The notes beneath the pieces were generated by a model, which was not told the DNA's origin, ran no database searches, and worked only from the letters and a program-made list of their open reading frames with translations. 64,000 bases of DNA from Euzebyella marina (GTDB lineage Bacteria > Bacteroidota > Bacteroidia > Flavobacteriales > Flavobacteriaceae), in NCBI RefSeq assembly GCF_014855515.1, contig NZ_JACYFK010000006.1, positions 124,001 through 188,000 of the forward strand. The letters run 5' to 3'. Each line of letters begins with the position of its first letter. The first letter of the stretch is position 1. A program made the position numbers and the translations under genes. Of the stretch, positions 25,937-34,300 are shown one piece after another.

Positions 25937-26347
25937 TTAGATGATTAGGTCTGCCAGGGTATTGTTTCGATACACCTCTAAATTAGCGTCCCTTACCTTC
26001 AGCATAAGTTTGTTTACCGAGCAAGTAGCTTCATCTCGGCAATCGGCACACTTTTCATAAAAGTTCAAACTGACACAAGGCACCATAGATATAGGGCCTT
26101 CAAGAACGCGCATTACATCGGTCATCAGCACTTCATTCGGGTCTTTTATAAGATAGTATCCACCCCCCTTACCTTTTTTAGAACCCAAAAAACCGCTTTT
26201 TCGCAGGGAAAGTAAAATACTCTCCAAAAATTTCTGCGAGATATTCTCGCATTTGGCTATTTCAGAAATCTGAACTGGCGCCTTATCTTTTTGCGAAGCG
26301 AGGTAGGTCAATGCTTTGAGACCGTATTTTGTCTTTTTAGAGAGCAT
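25937..26347 (-). CDS. Rrf2-family transcriptional regulator
   Basis: 136 residues starting MLSKKTKYGLKALTYLA at 26347; an upstream in-frame ATG would add 18 unrelated residues. The winged helix is typical of Rrf2 (ISEIAKCENISQKFLESILLSLRKSGFLGSKKG). A three-Cys region follows, with Cys pattern C-x6-C-x5-C, suggesting an Fe-S or other sulfur-sensing site. Position next to the cys operon, same strand and 177 bp upstream, suggests it controls sulfate reduction, as CymR does in Bacillus. This is inferred. A TATCTTCG element 4 nt before the ATG could make the mRNA leaderless. Confidence 0.9.
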   Translation of the reverse strand: MLSKKTKYGLKALTYLASQKDKAPVQISEIAKCENISQKFLESILLSLRKSGFLGSKKGKGGGYYLIKDPNEVLMTDVMRVLEGPISMVPCVSLNFYEKCADCRDEATCSVNKLMLKVRDANLEVYRNNTLADLII

Positions 26348-26351
26348 AGGG

Positions 26352-26359
26352 CGAAGATA
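26352..26359 (-). promoter_or_regulatory. Candidate -7 element of the Rrf2 gene
   Basis: Minus strand TATCTTCG resembles TAnnTTTG and ends 4 nt before the preferred ATG (26347). Initiation would fall at or next to the start codon. Confidence 0.4.
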
Positions 26360-26490
26360 CAGAAAATTAAGATTTACATCGTAGAGACCTTTATCTACCA
26401 AGTATTACTTTTTTGTCTTAGGGATGTAGATTCAGAAACAAGTAAAAACATTAATTAGTAGTTTTGAAACAATCGCTATAACCACAAACC

Positions 26491-27135
26491 ATGGGTCAAA
26501 AGTTTGTTGCCTATCGAAAATATTTACCGCAGTTGTATAGATATTTCTTTGAATTTCTGGTTGTTTTTGTTGGTGTCTTCTTGGCCTTTTGGCTTAATAA
26601 TTACCAAGAAAGTAAAACGGAAGAAAGAAAAAAAAGGGAAATCTACACAGCCATTTATGAGGATCTTAATGCATTCTACGAATCGGGAAAAAGAGAAAAC
26701 GAAAAAGGCTTTGTTCAGTTCTTCTTGAATTTAGACAAACAGTCAGACAGTTTGATAGGACAAAAGAAAATTCCTGTCAAGACCATACTTTATGGTGATT
26801 ACTGGAAGGTGCCCATCATCAACTCATTTGTTCAAAGCGGTCTATTGAAAGATGTTGATATTGAAATCTTTAAAAAGGTGACGCGTTTCAATACGGTACA
26901 TCAAAATTTTCTGCAGACCATTGAAGACTATAACACTTTTTATGACCAGTACATTACGGCCGAATATGACCAAGGTATGGAGCATTTCTACCAACCAGAT
27001 TCCAATCAACTTCAGGGCAAATACATCTATCTAGAAGATGCCTTGGAAGGCGTTGCTGAGTTTGCCGAATTATTAGTGACCATCGCGCATGAAGTGGCTA
27101 CCGAAATACAATCAAAACATTTGGCCGATAAGTAA
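26491..27135 (+). CDS. Membrane-anchored protein of unknown function (DUF6090-like)
   Basis: 214 residues with one hydrophobic segment near the N-terminus (FFEFLVVFVGVFLAFWLNNY, about 19-38). A charged EERKKREIYTAIYEDL helix and a mostly helical soluble part follow. The VVFVGVFLAFWLNNYQE pattern is common to small Bacteroidetes membrane proteins that I associate with DUF6090. No catalytic motif was seen. It is divergent from the Rrf2 gene and 36 bp before the methyltransferase gene. Confidence 0.75.
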   Translation: MGQKFVAYRKYLPQLYRYFFEFLVVFVGVFLAFWLNNYQESKTEERKKREIYTAIYEDLNAFYESGKRENEKGFVQFFLNLDKQSDSLIGQKKIPVKTILYGDYWKVPIINSFVQSGLLKDVDIEIFKKVTRFNTVHQNFLQTIEDYNTFYDQYITAEYDQGMEHFYQPDSNQLQGKYIYLEDALEGVAEFAELLVTIAHEVATEIQSKHLADK

Positions 27136-27171
27136 CCTACCCGTAAATCTATTCACCCACGAAGCGACTAC

Positions 27172-28005
27172 ATGAGCAAAAATCAAAAACGTCAATTGAT
27201 AAGTAACAAAATTGAGTCTTTTTACAATGAAGCTAGCGAAGAGACCCGATTGGAAAAAGGTATGGGAATTTTCGAATTCGAAAGAATTAAAGATCTTATC
27301 ACCAAGTACCTAGAATCTAGAGAACAAACGATTATAGATGTTGGCGGGGGTACGGGAAAGTATTCTGAGTGGTTGGCTGAATTAAATCATCAACTGTATT
27401 TAATCGAGCCCGTACCGAAACACCTCAAGTTAGCCAATAAAAGGGCGAAGAAATTAGAAAACCCATTTACAGTAATTTCTGGGGAATCGAGAAAACTGGA
27501 TATCAAAAACGGGTTCGCCGACATGGTCATTCTACACGGGCCCTTGTACCATCTTCAGAAACATGAAGACCGCATTCAAACCATAATGGAAGCTAAAAGG
27601 GTGCTGAAACCCGGAGGAATCATTTTAGGCTTCGCCATCAATTATACGGCTTCTACACTAGTGGGCCTCTTAAACGGATTCATACATGACCAAAGTTTCT
27701 TTAAAATGTGCAAAGAAGAGCTCACCAAAAGCATTCACAATCCGCCAAAAAATTTTCCGGGTCTCTTGGCGGAAGCATATTACCATCGACCTGACGAACT
27801 GAAAAAAGAGTTCTCATCGGCTGACCTAAAGTTTTTAAACCTACATGCCGTAGAGGGAATGGCATGGCTCGACAAAGATTATTTTTCAAGTATGTTGCAC
27901 GGCAAAAACAAGAAAACCCTTCAAGAGCTGGTTGCCATTACCGAAAACGACGAATACCTACTACCCTTCAGCCCCCATATGATGATTGCCGTGCAAAAAA
28001 ACTAG
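27172..28005 (+). CDS. Class I SAM-dependent methyltransferase
   Basis: 277 residues. Motif I is IIDVGGGTGKYSEWL (about 60-74), and the acidic loop, LYLIEPVPKH, ends motif II. MVILHGPLYHL and KRVLKPGGIILGFA mark motifs IV-VI. A C-terminal stretch has no recognised motif. The substrate is unknown; small-molecule methylation of the UbiE/Methyltransf_11 type fits. It is convergent with the metZ-like gene, separated by only 1 bp. Confidence 0.88.
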   Translation: MSKNQKRQLISNKIESFYNEASEETRLEKGMGIFEFERIKDLITKYLESREQTIIDVGGGTGKYSEWLAELNHQLYLIEPVPKHLKLANKRAKKLENPFTVISGESRKLDIKNGFADMVILHGPLYHLQKHEDRIQTIMEAKRVLKPGGIILGFAINYTASTLVGLLNGFIHDQSFFKMCKEELTKSIHNPPKNFPGLLAEAYYHRPDELKKEFSSADLKFLNLHAVEGMAWLDKDYFSSMLHGKNKKTLQELVAITENDEYLLPFSPHMMIAVQKN

Positions 28006-28006
28006 A

Positions 28007-29173
28007 TTAGCCCAAGGCTTGTTGAATATCGGCAATAATATCATCGATATGTTCCAAACCGACCGATACACGTACGGTTCCATCGGTTATACCCGTTTCT
28101 GCTCTTTCTTCTACCGACAGCTTACTATGCGTTGTTGAAGCAGGGTGCGTCACAATACTTCTTGAGTCACCTAGATTGGCAGATAGAGATAGCATTTTTA
28201 TAGAGTTAAAGAACTTCTGGCCCGCTTCAAGGCCACCCTTGACCTCAAATGCCACGACACAACCACCCGCCTTCATCTGTTTTTTAGCAACCTCATGCTT
28301 AGGGTGCGATTTTAAGAACGGATACCTTACCCAATTCACTTTTTCATGCCCCTCTAAGAACTCGGCCAATTTTAAAGCATTCTCGCAGTGCCTATCAACT
28401 CGAACCGCTAAGGTCTCTAAGCTTTTTGAAAGCACCCATGCATTAAATGGGGACAAAGCCGGACCTGTAATTCTAGAAAAACGATATACCTTATCGACCA
28501 ATTCTTTACTACCCACGGTAATACCTGCCAATACACGACCCTGACCATCCATCAATTTGGTACCGGAGTGAATCACCAAATCGGCACCAAACTTAATCGG
28601 CTGTTGCAAATAGGGGGAAGCAAAACAGTTATCGATTATTAATATTAACTGATGCTTTTTGGCGATTTTACCCAAATATTCCAAATCTAAAACATCTACC
28701 CCAGGGTTGGTTGGGGTTTCCGCATAGAGAATCTTGGTGTTCGGCGTAATCAATCCCTCAATTTTATCTTCTTCACCGCATTTAAAATAAGAATGGCCAA
28801 TATTCCACTTCGGAAAGAAATTATTAAAAAGAGAATGCGTAGAACCAAAAATACTTCTTGAAGAAATCACATGGTCTCCGCTGTTCAGCAAGGCGGCCAA
28901 AGTCGAAAAAACAGCGGCCATGCCCGATGCGAACGCAAAACCATCTTCCGCTCCCTCCATCAAACATACCTTTTCTATAAATTCTGATGAGTTGGGGTTG
29001 GAATAACGAGAATAGATATTTCGTTCTTTTTCTTCAGCGAATGAAGCCCTCATATCTTCTGCATCTTCAAAAACAAAACTTGAGGTTACGTACATTGGCA
29101 CGGAATGCTCAAGGTTTTCAGACCTGTTCAATTGGGTTCTTATCGCTTTCGTTTCGAATTTAGTATTACTCAT
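28007..29173 (-). CDS. metZ: O-succinyl/O-acetylhomoserine sulfhydrylase (Cys/Met metabolism PLP enzyme)
   Basis: 388 residues of the cystathionine gamma-synthase superfamily. The PLP lysine is Lys206 in HSGTKLMDGQG. YSRYSNPNSS, AETPTNPG and NLGDSRSIVTHPASTTH are conserved. MetZ-type sulfhydrylation (acylated homoserine + sulfide to homocysteine) is the best family match; cystathionine gamma-synthase or methionine gamma-lyase activity is not excluded. It is the third gene of the SAM-I-controlled unit, about 95 bp after the large fusion gene. It is paralogous to metY at the head of the same operon. Confidence 0.88.
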   Translation of the reverse strand: MSNTKFETKAIRTQLNRSENLEHSVPMYVTSSFVFEDAEDMRASFAEEKERNIYSRYSNPNSSEFIEKVCLMEGAEDGFAFASGMAAVFSTLAALLNSGDHVISSRSIFGSTHSLFNNFFPKWNIGHSYFKCGEEDKIEGLITPNTKILYAETPTNPGVDVLDLEYLGKIAKKHQLILIIDNCFASPYLQQPIKFGADLVIHSGTKLMDGQGRVLAGITVGSKELVDKVYRFSRITGPALSPFNAWVLSKSLETLAVRVDRHCENALKLAEFLEGHEKVNWVRYPFLKSHPKHEVAKKQMKAGGCVVAFEVKGGLEAGQKFFNSIKMLSLSANLGDSRSIVTHPASTTHSKLSVEERAETGITDGTVRVSVGLEHIDDIIADIQQALG

Positions 29174-29219
29174 TTCTTCTTATTTGTTTCTTTTCTTTTT
29201 TGCGGATGAATGGCGTTTC

Positions 29220-29252
29220 GTCAAAATCACTTCTTAGCCAAGAAGTTTTGAC
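29220..29252 (-). other. Intercistronic stem-loop between the fusion gene and metZ
   Basis: Minus strand GTCAAAA-CTTCTT pairs with AAGAAG-(3-nt bulge)-TTTTGAC around a 4-nt loop. There is no trailing T-run, so termination is unlikely. Processing or differential stability is possible. Confidence 0.55.
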
Positions 29253-29268
29253 TCAAAACTCCTACACT

Positions 29269-32200
29269 CTATCCTTTCTCGGCAATTCTTAAAATATCTC
29301 CAAAAACACCCCTGGCGGTCACCGCAGCACCTGCGCCGGCACCTTGTATGACTAAGGGGTTTTTGCCATACGACTCCGTATAAATTTCAATGATCGAATC
29401 GGAACCTTTTACCTGACCTAGAGCGCTTTCTTTAGGCACGGAAACCAATTTCACTTCCAAAATTCCCTTTTCTTTTTGAAGGTCACCATGCAGATCACCA
29501 ACATAACGCAAAACATGTCCTGGTTTTTGGTTTTTCTTTATTTCGCTAAACTTAGCATCCAGGACATCTAAATTTTCAAGAAAATCATCCACCGAGCCTT
29601 CCCTTAAATCTTCGGGAATAAGATTATTAATACTGATATCGGAAAATTCATTGCTCAAATCTAGTTCTCTGGCTAAAATCAAAAGTTTTCTACCAACATC
29701 ATTACCCGATAAATCTTCACGCGCATCGGGCTCTGTAAAACCTTTCTTCATCGCATCTAGTAAAATAGCGGAAAACGGTTTATCAGATTCTGAGAACGTA
29801 TTAAAAATATAACTCAGCGACCCTGAAAACACCCCTTTTATTTGGGTGATGTTCTCACCCGAAAGATGCAATAGTTTAATAGTATCAATCAATGGAAGAC
29901 CGGCCCCTACGTTAGTTTCATAGAGGTATTGCTTTTGGTGCTTACCTAGTTCTTCCCGTAGAAGTTGATAAAAATCAAACCCTAATGTATTGGCAATTTT
30001 GTTCGACGATACCAAATCGAAACCATTCTCGACAAATTCAAAATAATTGGCCACAAAGTCTTCATTGGCTGTGTTATCTACAGCAATTAAGTTTTCAAGA
30101 TGGTTTCTCTTGGCATAGTCGATAACATCGGCATAGGTATAAGACACTCCTTTTTCCTCTAAAGCCGTTTTCCAAGTTTTAGGTATTCCCTTACGCTCTA
30201 GCAATACTTTTCGTGAATTGGCTACGGCAAATACATTGAGGTCAATACCCTTGCGCTTTTCGATGGTTTTTTTAGACCGCAGAATTTGACCAATCAATGT
30301 TCCGCCAACATTACCATGACCGAAGATGGCCAAATTCACCTTTTTGCTGATTCCGAAAATCTGGCCGTGCATGACGTTAATGGCCTTATGCAAATCTGAT
30401 TTTTTCACGACCAAACTCACATTTTTCCCCGATACAGTATTGTTAAACAGTAACGGAACCACTTGATTCTTTATCAAGGCATTGAACGGGCGGTGAAAGG
30501 TGCTCAAATCTTGACCGACCACCGATATGACCGAAACTTCGTTTTGAACCGTAATCATGTTGATATCTCGGGTCTCATAGTCGCCTGCGAATTCGGCATC
30601 CAAAGCCTTTTTGGCCCTTTGCGCCTTGTTCGAATCAACTACTAGACCGATACCCCGTTCAGAAGAGCCCTGAGATACAATACTGACACTAATATTGTTT
30701 TGCTCCAACGACCTGAATATTCTCGCATCGATACCCACTTTGCCCAAGAGGCCCCTACCTTCTAAATTAATAAGGGAAACATTTTCGATGACGGATAATG
30801 ATTTAATACCTCCTTTCTCGCTTTTTGCACTGATCAAAGTACCCTCGTTATCATCATTGAAGGTATTTAAAATGCGTAGCGGAATGTTCTTTTCAATTAA
30901 TGGGATGATTGTCTTGGCATGCAAAATGGTCGCACCAAAATTCGCGAGTTCATTCGCCTCACCATAACTAAGATTGGCAATGCGCTTTGCATCGGAAACC
31001 AAATCAGGGTTTGCCGTAAAAATACCATCTACATGGGTGTAGTTTTGAAGCTCATCAGCGTTTAAAAAATTAGCGAACAAGGCAGCAGAATAATTACTAC
31101 CATTTCTCCCTAAAGTAGTTGTATCACCTTTATCGTCAGAAGCAATGAAGCCAGTAATAACCGGAACCGTCTGCTTCTCCAAATGCGCAAAATGTCGCAA
31201 TACATTCTCTTTTGATTGCGCTTCGTTCACGGCTGCATCCCCAAAGTTTGAATCTGTTTTCAATACAGTTCTTGAATCTAGAAACTCAGCTGAAATGCCT
31301 CTGCCTATCAAGAGCTTTGTTACCAATTTTGCAGAAATAAGCTCCCCAAAAGACAAAGCCTGATCCTTGATTTTCAAGCTGTAATCACCTAAAAGGGACA
31401 CACCTTCCAACAGCTTCGCCAATTCTTTTAATTCATTGGAAAGATTGACATTCTTAAACGTATGCTGTTGGTATTTTTCAAAGGCCTCAAAATCTTTATG
31501 ATAGTTTTGTCCTGAAGCTGCTTTGTCAAGTAAATTTTCAAGCTGGTCGGTGGCCTTACCTCGAGCCGATAGAATAACGGCTATATTTTCACCATCGTTT
31601 ACCTTTTTGGTGATGATATCTAAAACGCGGCCTAGACCTTCGCCATTAGCCAACGATTTACCCCCAAACTTGAGTACTTTTAACCTATTAGACTTGCCGT
31701 TTCTCCTAAAAATGGGATCCAACAGCTGCTCCATTTGATCGAATTCGATTAAAAATGCATCGTGGCCGTGCAAAGAATGAACTTCGCCATAGGTTACATT
31801 ACTATTGGCTTGAGCCAATTGCTTATACGTTTCTTTATTTTCTTTAGCTGTAAAGAACAGGTCAGAATCGACCCCAATGATGTGTATATTGGTATCGCTA
31901 TTTTGAAGGTCGATAAAGTTCTTATCGCCATTTCTCATAATATCGATGGTCTTCAAAAGCTGGTTCATCAACTTATACGCCGAGAGTTGAAAACGCTCTT
32001 GAAGCTTTTCGCCGTGATGCATTAACCAACTTTCAACATTGAAAACCTGTAATTCTTCATTGGTACTTCGTTTAAAACGCTCCTTGAATGATTCAGGTGT
32101 TCTATAACAAAGCATTGCATGCATACGGGCATCATGAACCGGTTGTTTAGAATTGACCAAAAACTGTTCTTGAATTTGGCAATTGGCTATTAGCCAGTCG

Positions 32201-32685
32201 GTAGATTTCCAATCGGAGGCAACAGGAATCAAATGTTCTGTAATTCTTGGGTTAAGTGCTGCCATTTCCCAGGCGATTCCACCACCCAATGAACCACCGA
32301 TTATTGCGTAAAGCCTTTTAATCTCCAGTTGCTCCAATCCTAAAAGAAAAATACGGGCCATATCGCCTGCCACAAAATCTTTATAGTTATCGATGACAAA
32401 CTTGTCATGGCCATTACCAGGAATATTGAACGAAAGGATAGTGTATTTGTTCGTGTCGATACACTTACCTTCTCCAATAAGCGCAGACCACCACCCACCA
32501 TCGCCGGTAACATTTGAATTACCCGTTAATGCATGGTTGACAAGAACAATCGGGGCACTGTGAAGCGCTTGCCCGAATAGTTGATAGGAAAGTTCAATAT
32601 CTTGGGAAACCTGACCCAAGGTGATGTAATTATTTATTTTAAGATGATGGAGCATACCTCTCTTTAAAGTTGGCCCGACCAACAT
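29269..32685 (-). CDS. thrA: Fused homoserine O-acetyltransferase - aspartate kinase - homoserine dehydrogenase
   Basis: 1138 residues in one uninterrupted frame with three enzymes. Residues 1-330 are an alpha/beta hydrolase of the MetX type: NHALTGNSNVTGDGGWW (50-66), nucleophile Ser132 in GGSLGG, an Asp near 273-275 (GVDSD) and His308 (GHDAFL). Residues 336-780 are aspartate kinase (KFGGKSLANG, TTLGRNGSNYSA, ACT domains with SVSIVSQGSSERGIGLVV). Residues 783-1138 are homoserine dehydrogenase (AIFGHGNVGG, SSNKIANTLG). The order links the entry and branch steps of methionine/threonine synthesis, with aspartate semialdehyde dehydrogenase still separate. It starts 33 bp after metY. Normal ThrA has about 820 residues, and the extra 330 are the MetX part. 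Confidence 0.94.
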   Translation of the reverse strand: MLVGPTLKRGMLHHLKINNYITLGQVSQDIELSYQLFGQALHSAPIVLVNHALTGNSNVTGDGGWWSALIGEGKCIDTNKYTILSFNIPGNGHDKFVIDNYKDFVAGDMARIFLLGLEQLEIKRLYAIIGGSLGGGIAWEMAALNPRITEHLIPVASDWKSTDWLIANCQIQEQFLVNSKQPVHDARMHAMLCYRTPESFKERFKRSTNEELQVFNVESWLMHHGEKLQERFQLSAYKLMNQLLKTIDIMRNGDKNFIDLQNSDTNIHIIGVDSDLFFTAKENKETYKQLAQANSNVTYGEVHSLHGHDAFLIEFDQMEQLLDPIFRRNGKSNRLKVLKFGGKSLANGEGLGRVLDIITKKVNDGENIAVILSARGKATDQLENLLDKAASGQNYHKDFEAFEKYQQHTFKNVNLSNELKELAKLLEGVSLLGDYSLKIKDQALSFGELISAKLVTKLLIGRGISAEFLDSRTVLKTDSNFGDAAVNEAQSKENVLRHFAHLEKQTVPVITGFIASDDKGDTTTLGRNGSNYSAALFANFLNADELQNYTHVDGIFTANPDLVSDAKRIANLSYGEANELANFGATILHAKTIIPLIEKNIPLRILNTFNDDNEGTLISAKSEKGGIKSLSVIENVSLINLEGRGLLGKVGIDARIFRSLEQNNISVSIVSQGSSERGIGLVVDSNKAQRAKKALDAEFAGDYETRDINMITVQNEVSVISVVGQDLSTFHRPFNALIKNQVVPLLFNNTVSGKNVSLVVKKSDLHKAINVMHGQIFGISKKVNLAIFGHGNVGGTLIGQILRSKKTIEKRKGIDLNVFAVANSRKVLLERKGIPKTWKTALEEKGVSYTYADVIDYAKRNHLENLIAVDNTANEDFVANYFEFVENGFDLVSSNKIANTLGFDFYQLLREELGKHQKQYLYETNVGAGLPLIDTIKLLHLSGENITQIKGVFSGSLSYIFNTFSESDKPFSAILLDAMKKGFTEPDAREDLSGNDVGRKLLILARELDLSNEFSDISINNLIPEDLREGSVDDFLENLDVLDAKFSEIKKNQKPGHVLRYVGDLHGDLQKEKGILEVKLVSVPKESALGQVKGSDSIIEIYTESYGKNPLVIQGAGAGAAVTARGVFGDILRIAEKG

Positions 32686-32718
32686 AGGGTCGGGCCATAT
32701 TTTTATTATCTATTTTGA

Positions 32719-33993
32719 TTACAGCGAAGCAAAGGCATTCGCCAAATCAGCTTTTAAATCTTCAATATCTTCTAACCCAACTGAAAGACGAATCAAATCT
32801 TGGCTGACACCGGCACCCAATTGCTGTTCTTCATTTAGCTGTTGGTGGGTTGTACTGGCCGGGTGAATAATCAAAGATTTGGTATCACCAATGTTCGCCA
32901 ACAATGAAAATATTTTGGTAGCATCGGTAAATTTCTTTGCCGCTTCAAAGCCCCCTTTTATACCAAAGGTTACCAACCCACTTTGTCCCTTAGGCAAATA
33001 TTGTTGGGCCAAGTCATAATACTCACTGCTTTTAAGACCTGGATAGTTCACCCATGATACCTCATCACGGCCCTCTAACCATTCGGCCAACTCAAGGGCA
33101 TTGGTGCTATGTTGTTTTATACGTACATTCAAAGTCTCCAGACCTTGAATTATCTGAAATGCATTGAACGGACTTAACGCTCCGCCGAAATCGCGAAGGC
33201 CTTCTAAAATCAGTTTAAAGGTGTAAGAAGCCGCACCTAAAGTTTCATGATAGACCAAGCCATGATAACCGGCAGATGGTTCGGTAAATTCAGGAAATTT
33301 ACCATTGCCCCAATCGAACGTTCCAGCATCGATAATGGCCCCTCCCAAAGAGGTACCTTGCCCGCCGATATATTTGGTAAGGGAATGGATAACTATGTTG
33401 GCCCCATACTCTATCGGATTTAAAAGAGCGGGTGTAGCTACTGTATTGTCAACAATAAAAGGAACCTTCGCAGCTTTAGCCTGTTCGGAAATAGCTTTCA
33501 GGTCCAATACATCTAATTTAGGGTTGCCCAAAGATTCGACAAAGATGGCCCGTGTATTATCTTGAACTGCCTTACCAAAATTTTCTGGATCACTAGCATC
33601 AACAAAGGTTGTTGTGATACCTAAACGTGGTAATGTTACGTTCAACAGATTGAAGGTGCCACCATACAAACTGCTGGAGGCCACGATGTGGTCACCTGCC
33701 TTCAATAAAGTCATAAGACCGGTTGAAATGGCAGCCGCCCCTGATGAAAATACCACGGCACCAATACCACCCTCTACAGCAGCTAAACGCTTTTGAAGAA
33801 TTTCATTGGTAGGATTGTTCAAGCGTGTGTAAATAAAACCCAGCTCTGCCAAAGAAAACAGGTTCGCGGCGTGGTCTGTGTTATTGAACACGTAAGAAGA
33901 GGTCTGATAAATTGGCACCGCACGTGTACCACTTGTTTCAGCAGTATCATGGCCCGCGTGCAGGGCATTTGTAGAAAAGTTGAGCTCACTCAT
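32719..33993 (-). CDS. metY: O-acetylhomoserine aminocarboxypropyltransferase (O-acetylhomoserine sulfhydrylase)
   Basis: 424 residues. It makes homocysteine from O-acetylhomoserine and sulfide, so its substrate comes from the MetX domain encoded next and from the sulfite reductase operon. The PLP lysine is Lys207 in HSLTKYIGGQG. TRLNNPTNE, GAAAIS, ESLGNPKLDV and NIGDTKSLIIHPASTTHQQL are MetY signatures. It is the first gene behind the second SAM-I riboswitch (117 nt between aptamer and ATG). Confidence 0.95.
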   Translation of the reverse strand: MSELNFSTNALHAGHDTAETSGTRAVPIYQTSSYVFNNTDHAANLFSLAELGFIYTRLNNPTNEILQKRLAAVEGGIGAVVFSSGAAAISTGLMTLLKAGDHIVASSSLYGGTFNLLNVTLPRLGITTTFVDASDPENFGKAVQDNTRAIFVESLGNPKLDVLDLKAISEQAKAAKVPFIVDNTVATPALLNPIEYGANIVIHSLTKYIGGQGTSLGGAIIDAGTFDWGNGKFPEFTEPSAGYHGLVYHETLGAASYTFKLILEGLRDFGGALSPFNAFQIIQGLETLNVRIKQHSTNALELAEWLEGRDEVSWVNYPGLKSSEYYDLAQQYLPKGQSGLVTFGIKGGFEAAKKFTDATKIFSLLANIGDTKSLIIHPASTTHQQLNEEQQLGAGVSQDLIRLSVGLEDIEDLKADLANAFASL

Positions 33994-34110
33994 AGTTGTT
34001 GATTTTTAAGTTGTACGAATACTAAAAAATCCAAACCCTAGATGATTGTTCATCAAGGTTCAATTAAAAAGTTATAAGAAAGCGGAAAAATTACGGGAGT
34101 AATCTGTTGC

Positions 34111-34221
34111 GTTATCTGCCCCAAAATAATTTTAGGTTAGAACGTAGCACCTTCTCTACCTATTTTGGCAAAGGGTTGCTAAGGTATCAAAGGGTCTATT
34201 CCCTCCACCTTTCTTGATAAC
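34111..34221 (-). ncRNA. SAM-I (S-box) riboswitch upstream of metY
   Basis: P1 GTTATC (34221-34216), CAAGAAAGGTGGAGGGA, GACCC, a GATACC segment, AGCAACCC, AAGGTGCTA and P1 partner GATAAC (34116-34111) appear in S-box order on the minus strand. The core nearly repeats the metH copy. Just downstream, ATTAC-(4 nt)-GTAAT followed by TTTT is a weak candidate terminator. The 33994-34300 gap holds this leader, with nothing else evident. Confidence 0.9.
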
Positions 34222-34253
34222 TATTCAATACGTGTTTGAACTTTTTGGAAAAA

Positions 34254-34261
34254 CAAATATA
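34254..34261 (-). promoter_or_regulatory. Candidate promoter of the SAM-I/metY transcript
   Basis: Minus strand TATATTTG matches TAnnTTTG exactly and lies about 33 nt before the aptamer. The -33 region is weak. Confidence 0.45.
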
Positions 34262-34300
34262 TGTACCGGAAATTAAAATTCCGCTTATTTCCGAAAAAAA

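Noticed and set aside
34262-34300. CGGAAAT/ATTTCCG hairpin as terminator of metK
   Set aside because: On the metK strand the T-run is on the wrong side; on the other strand there is no gene to terminate.
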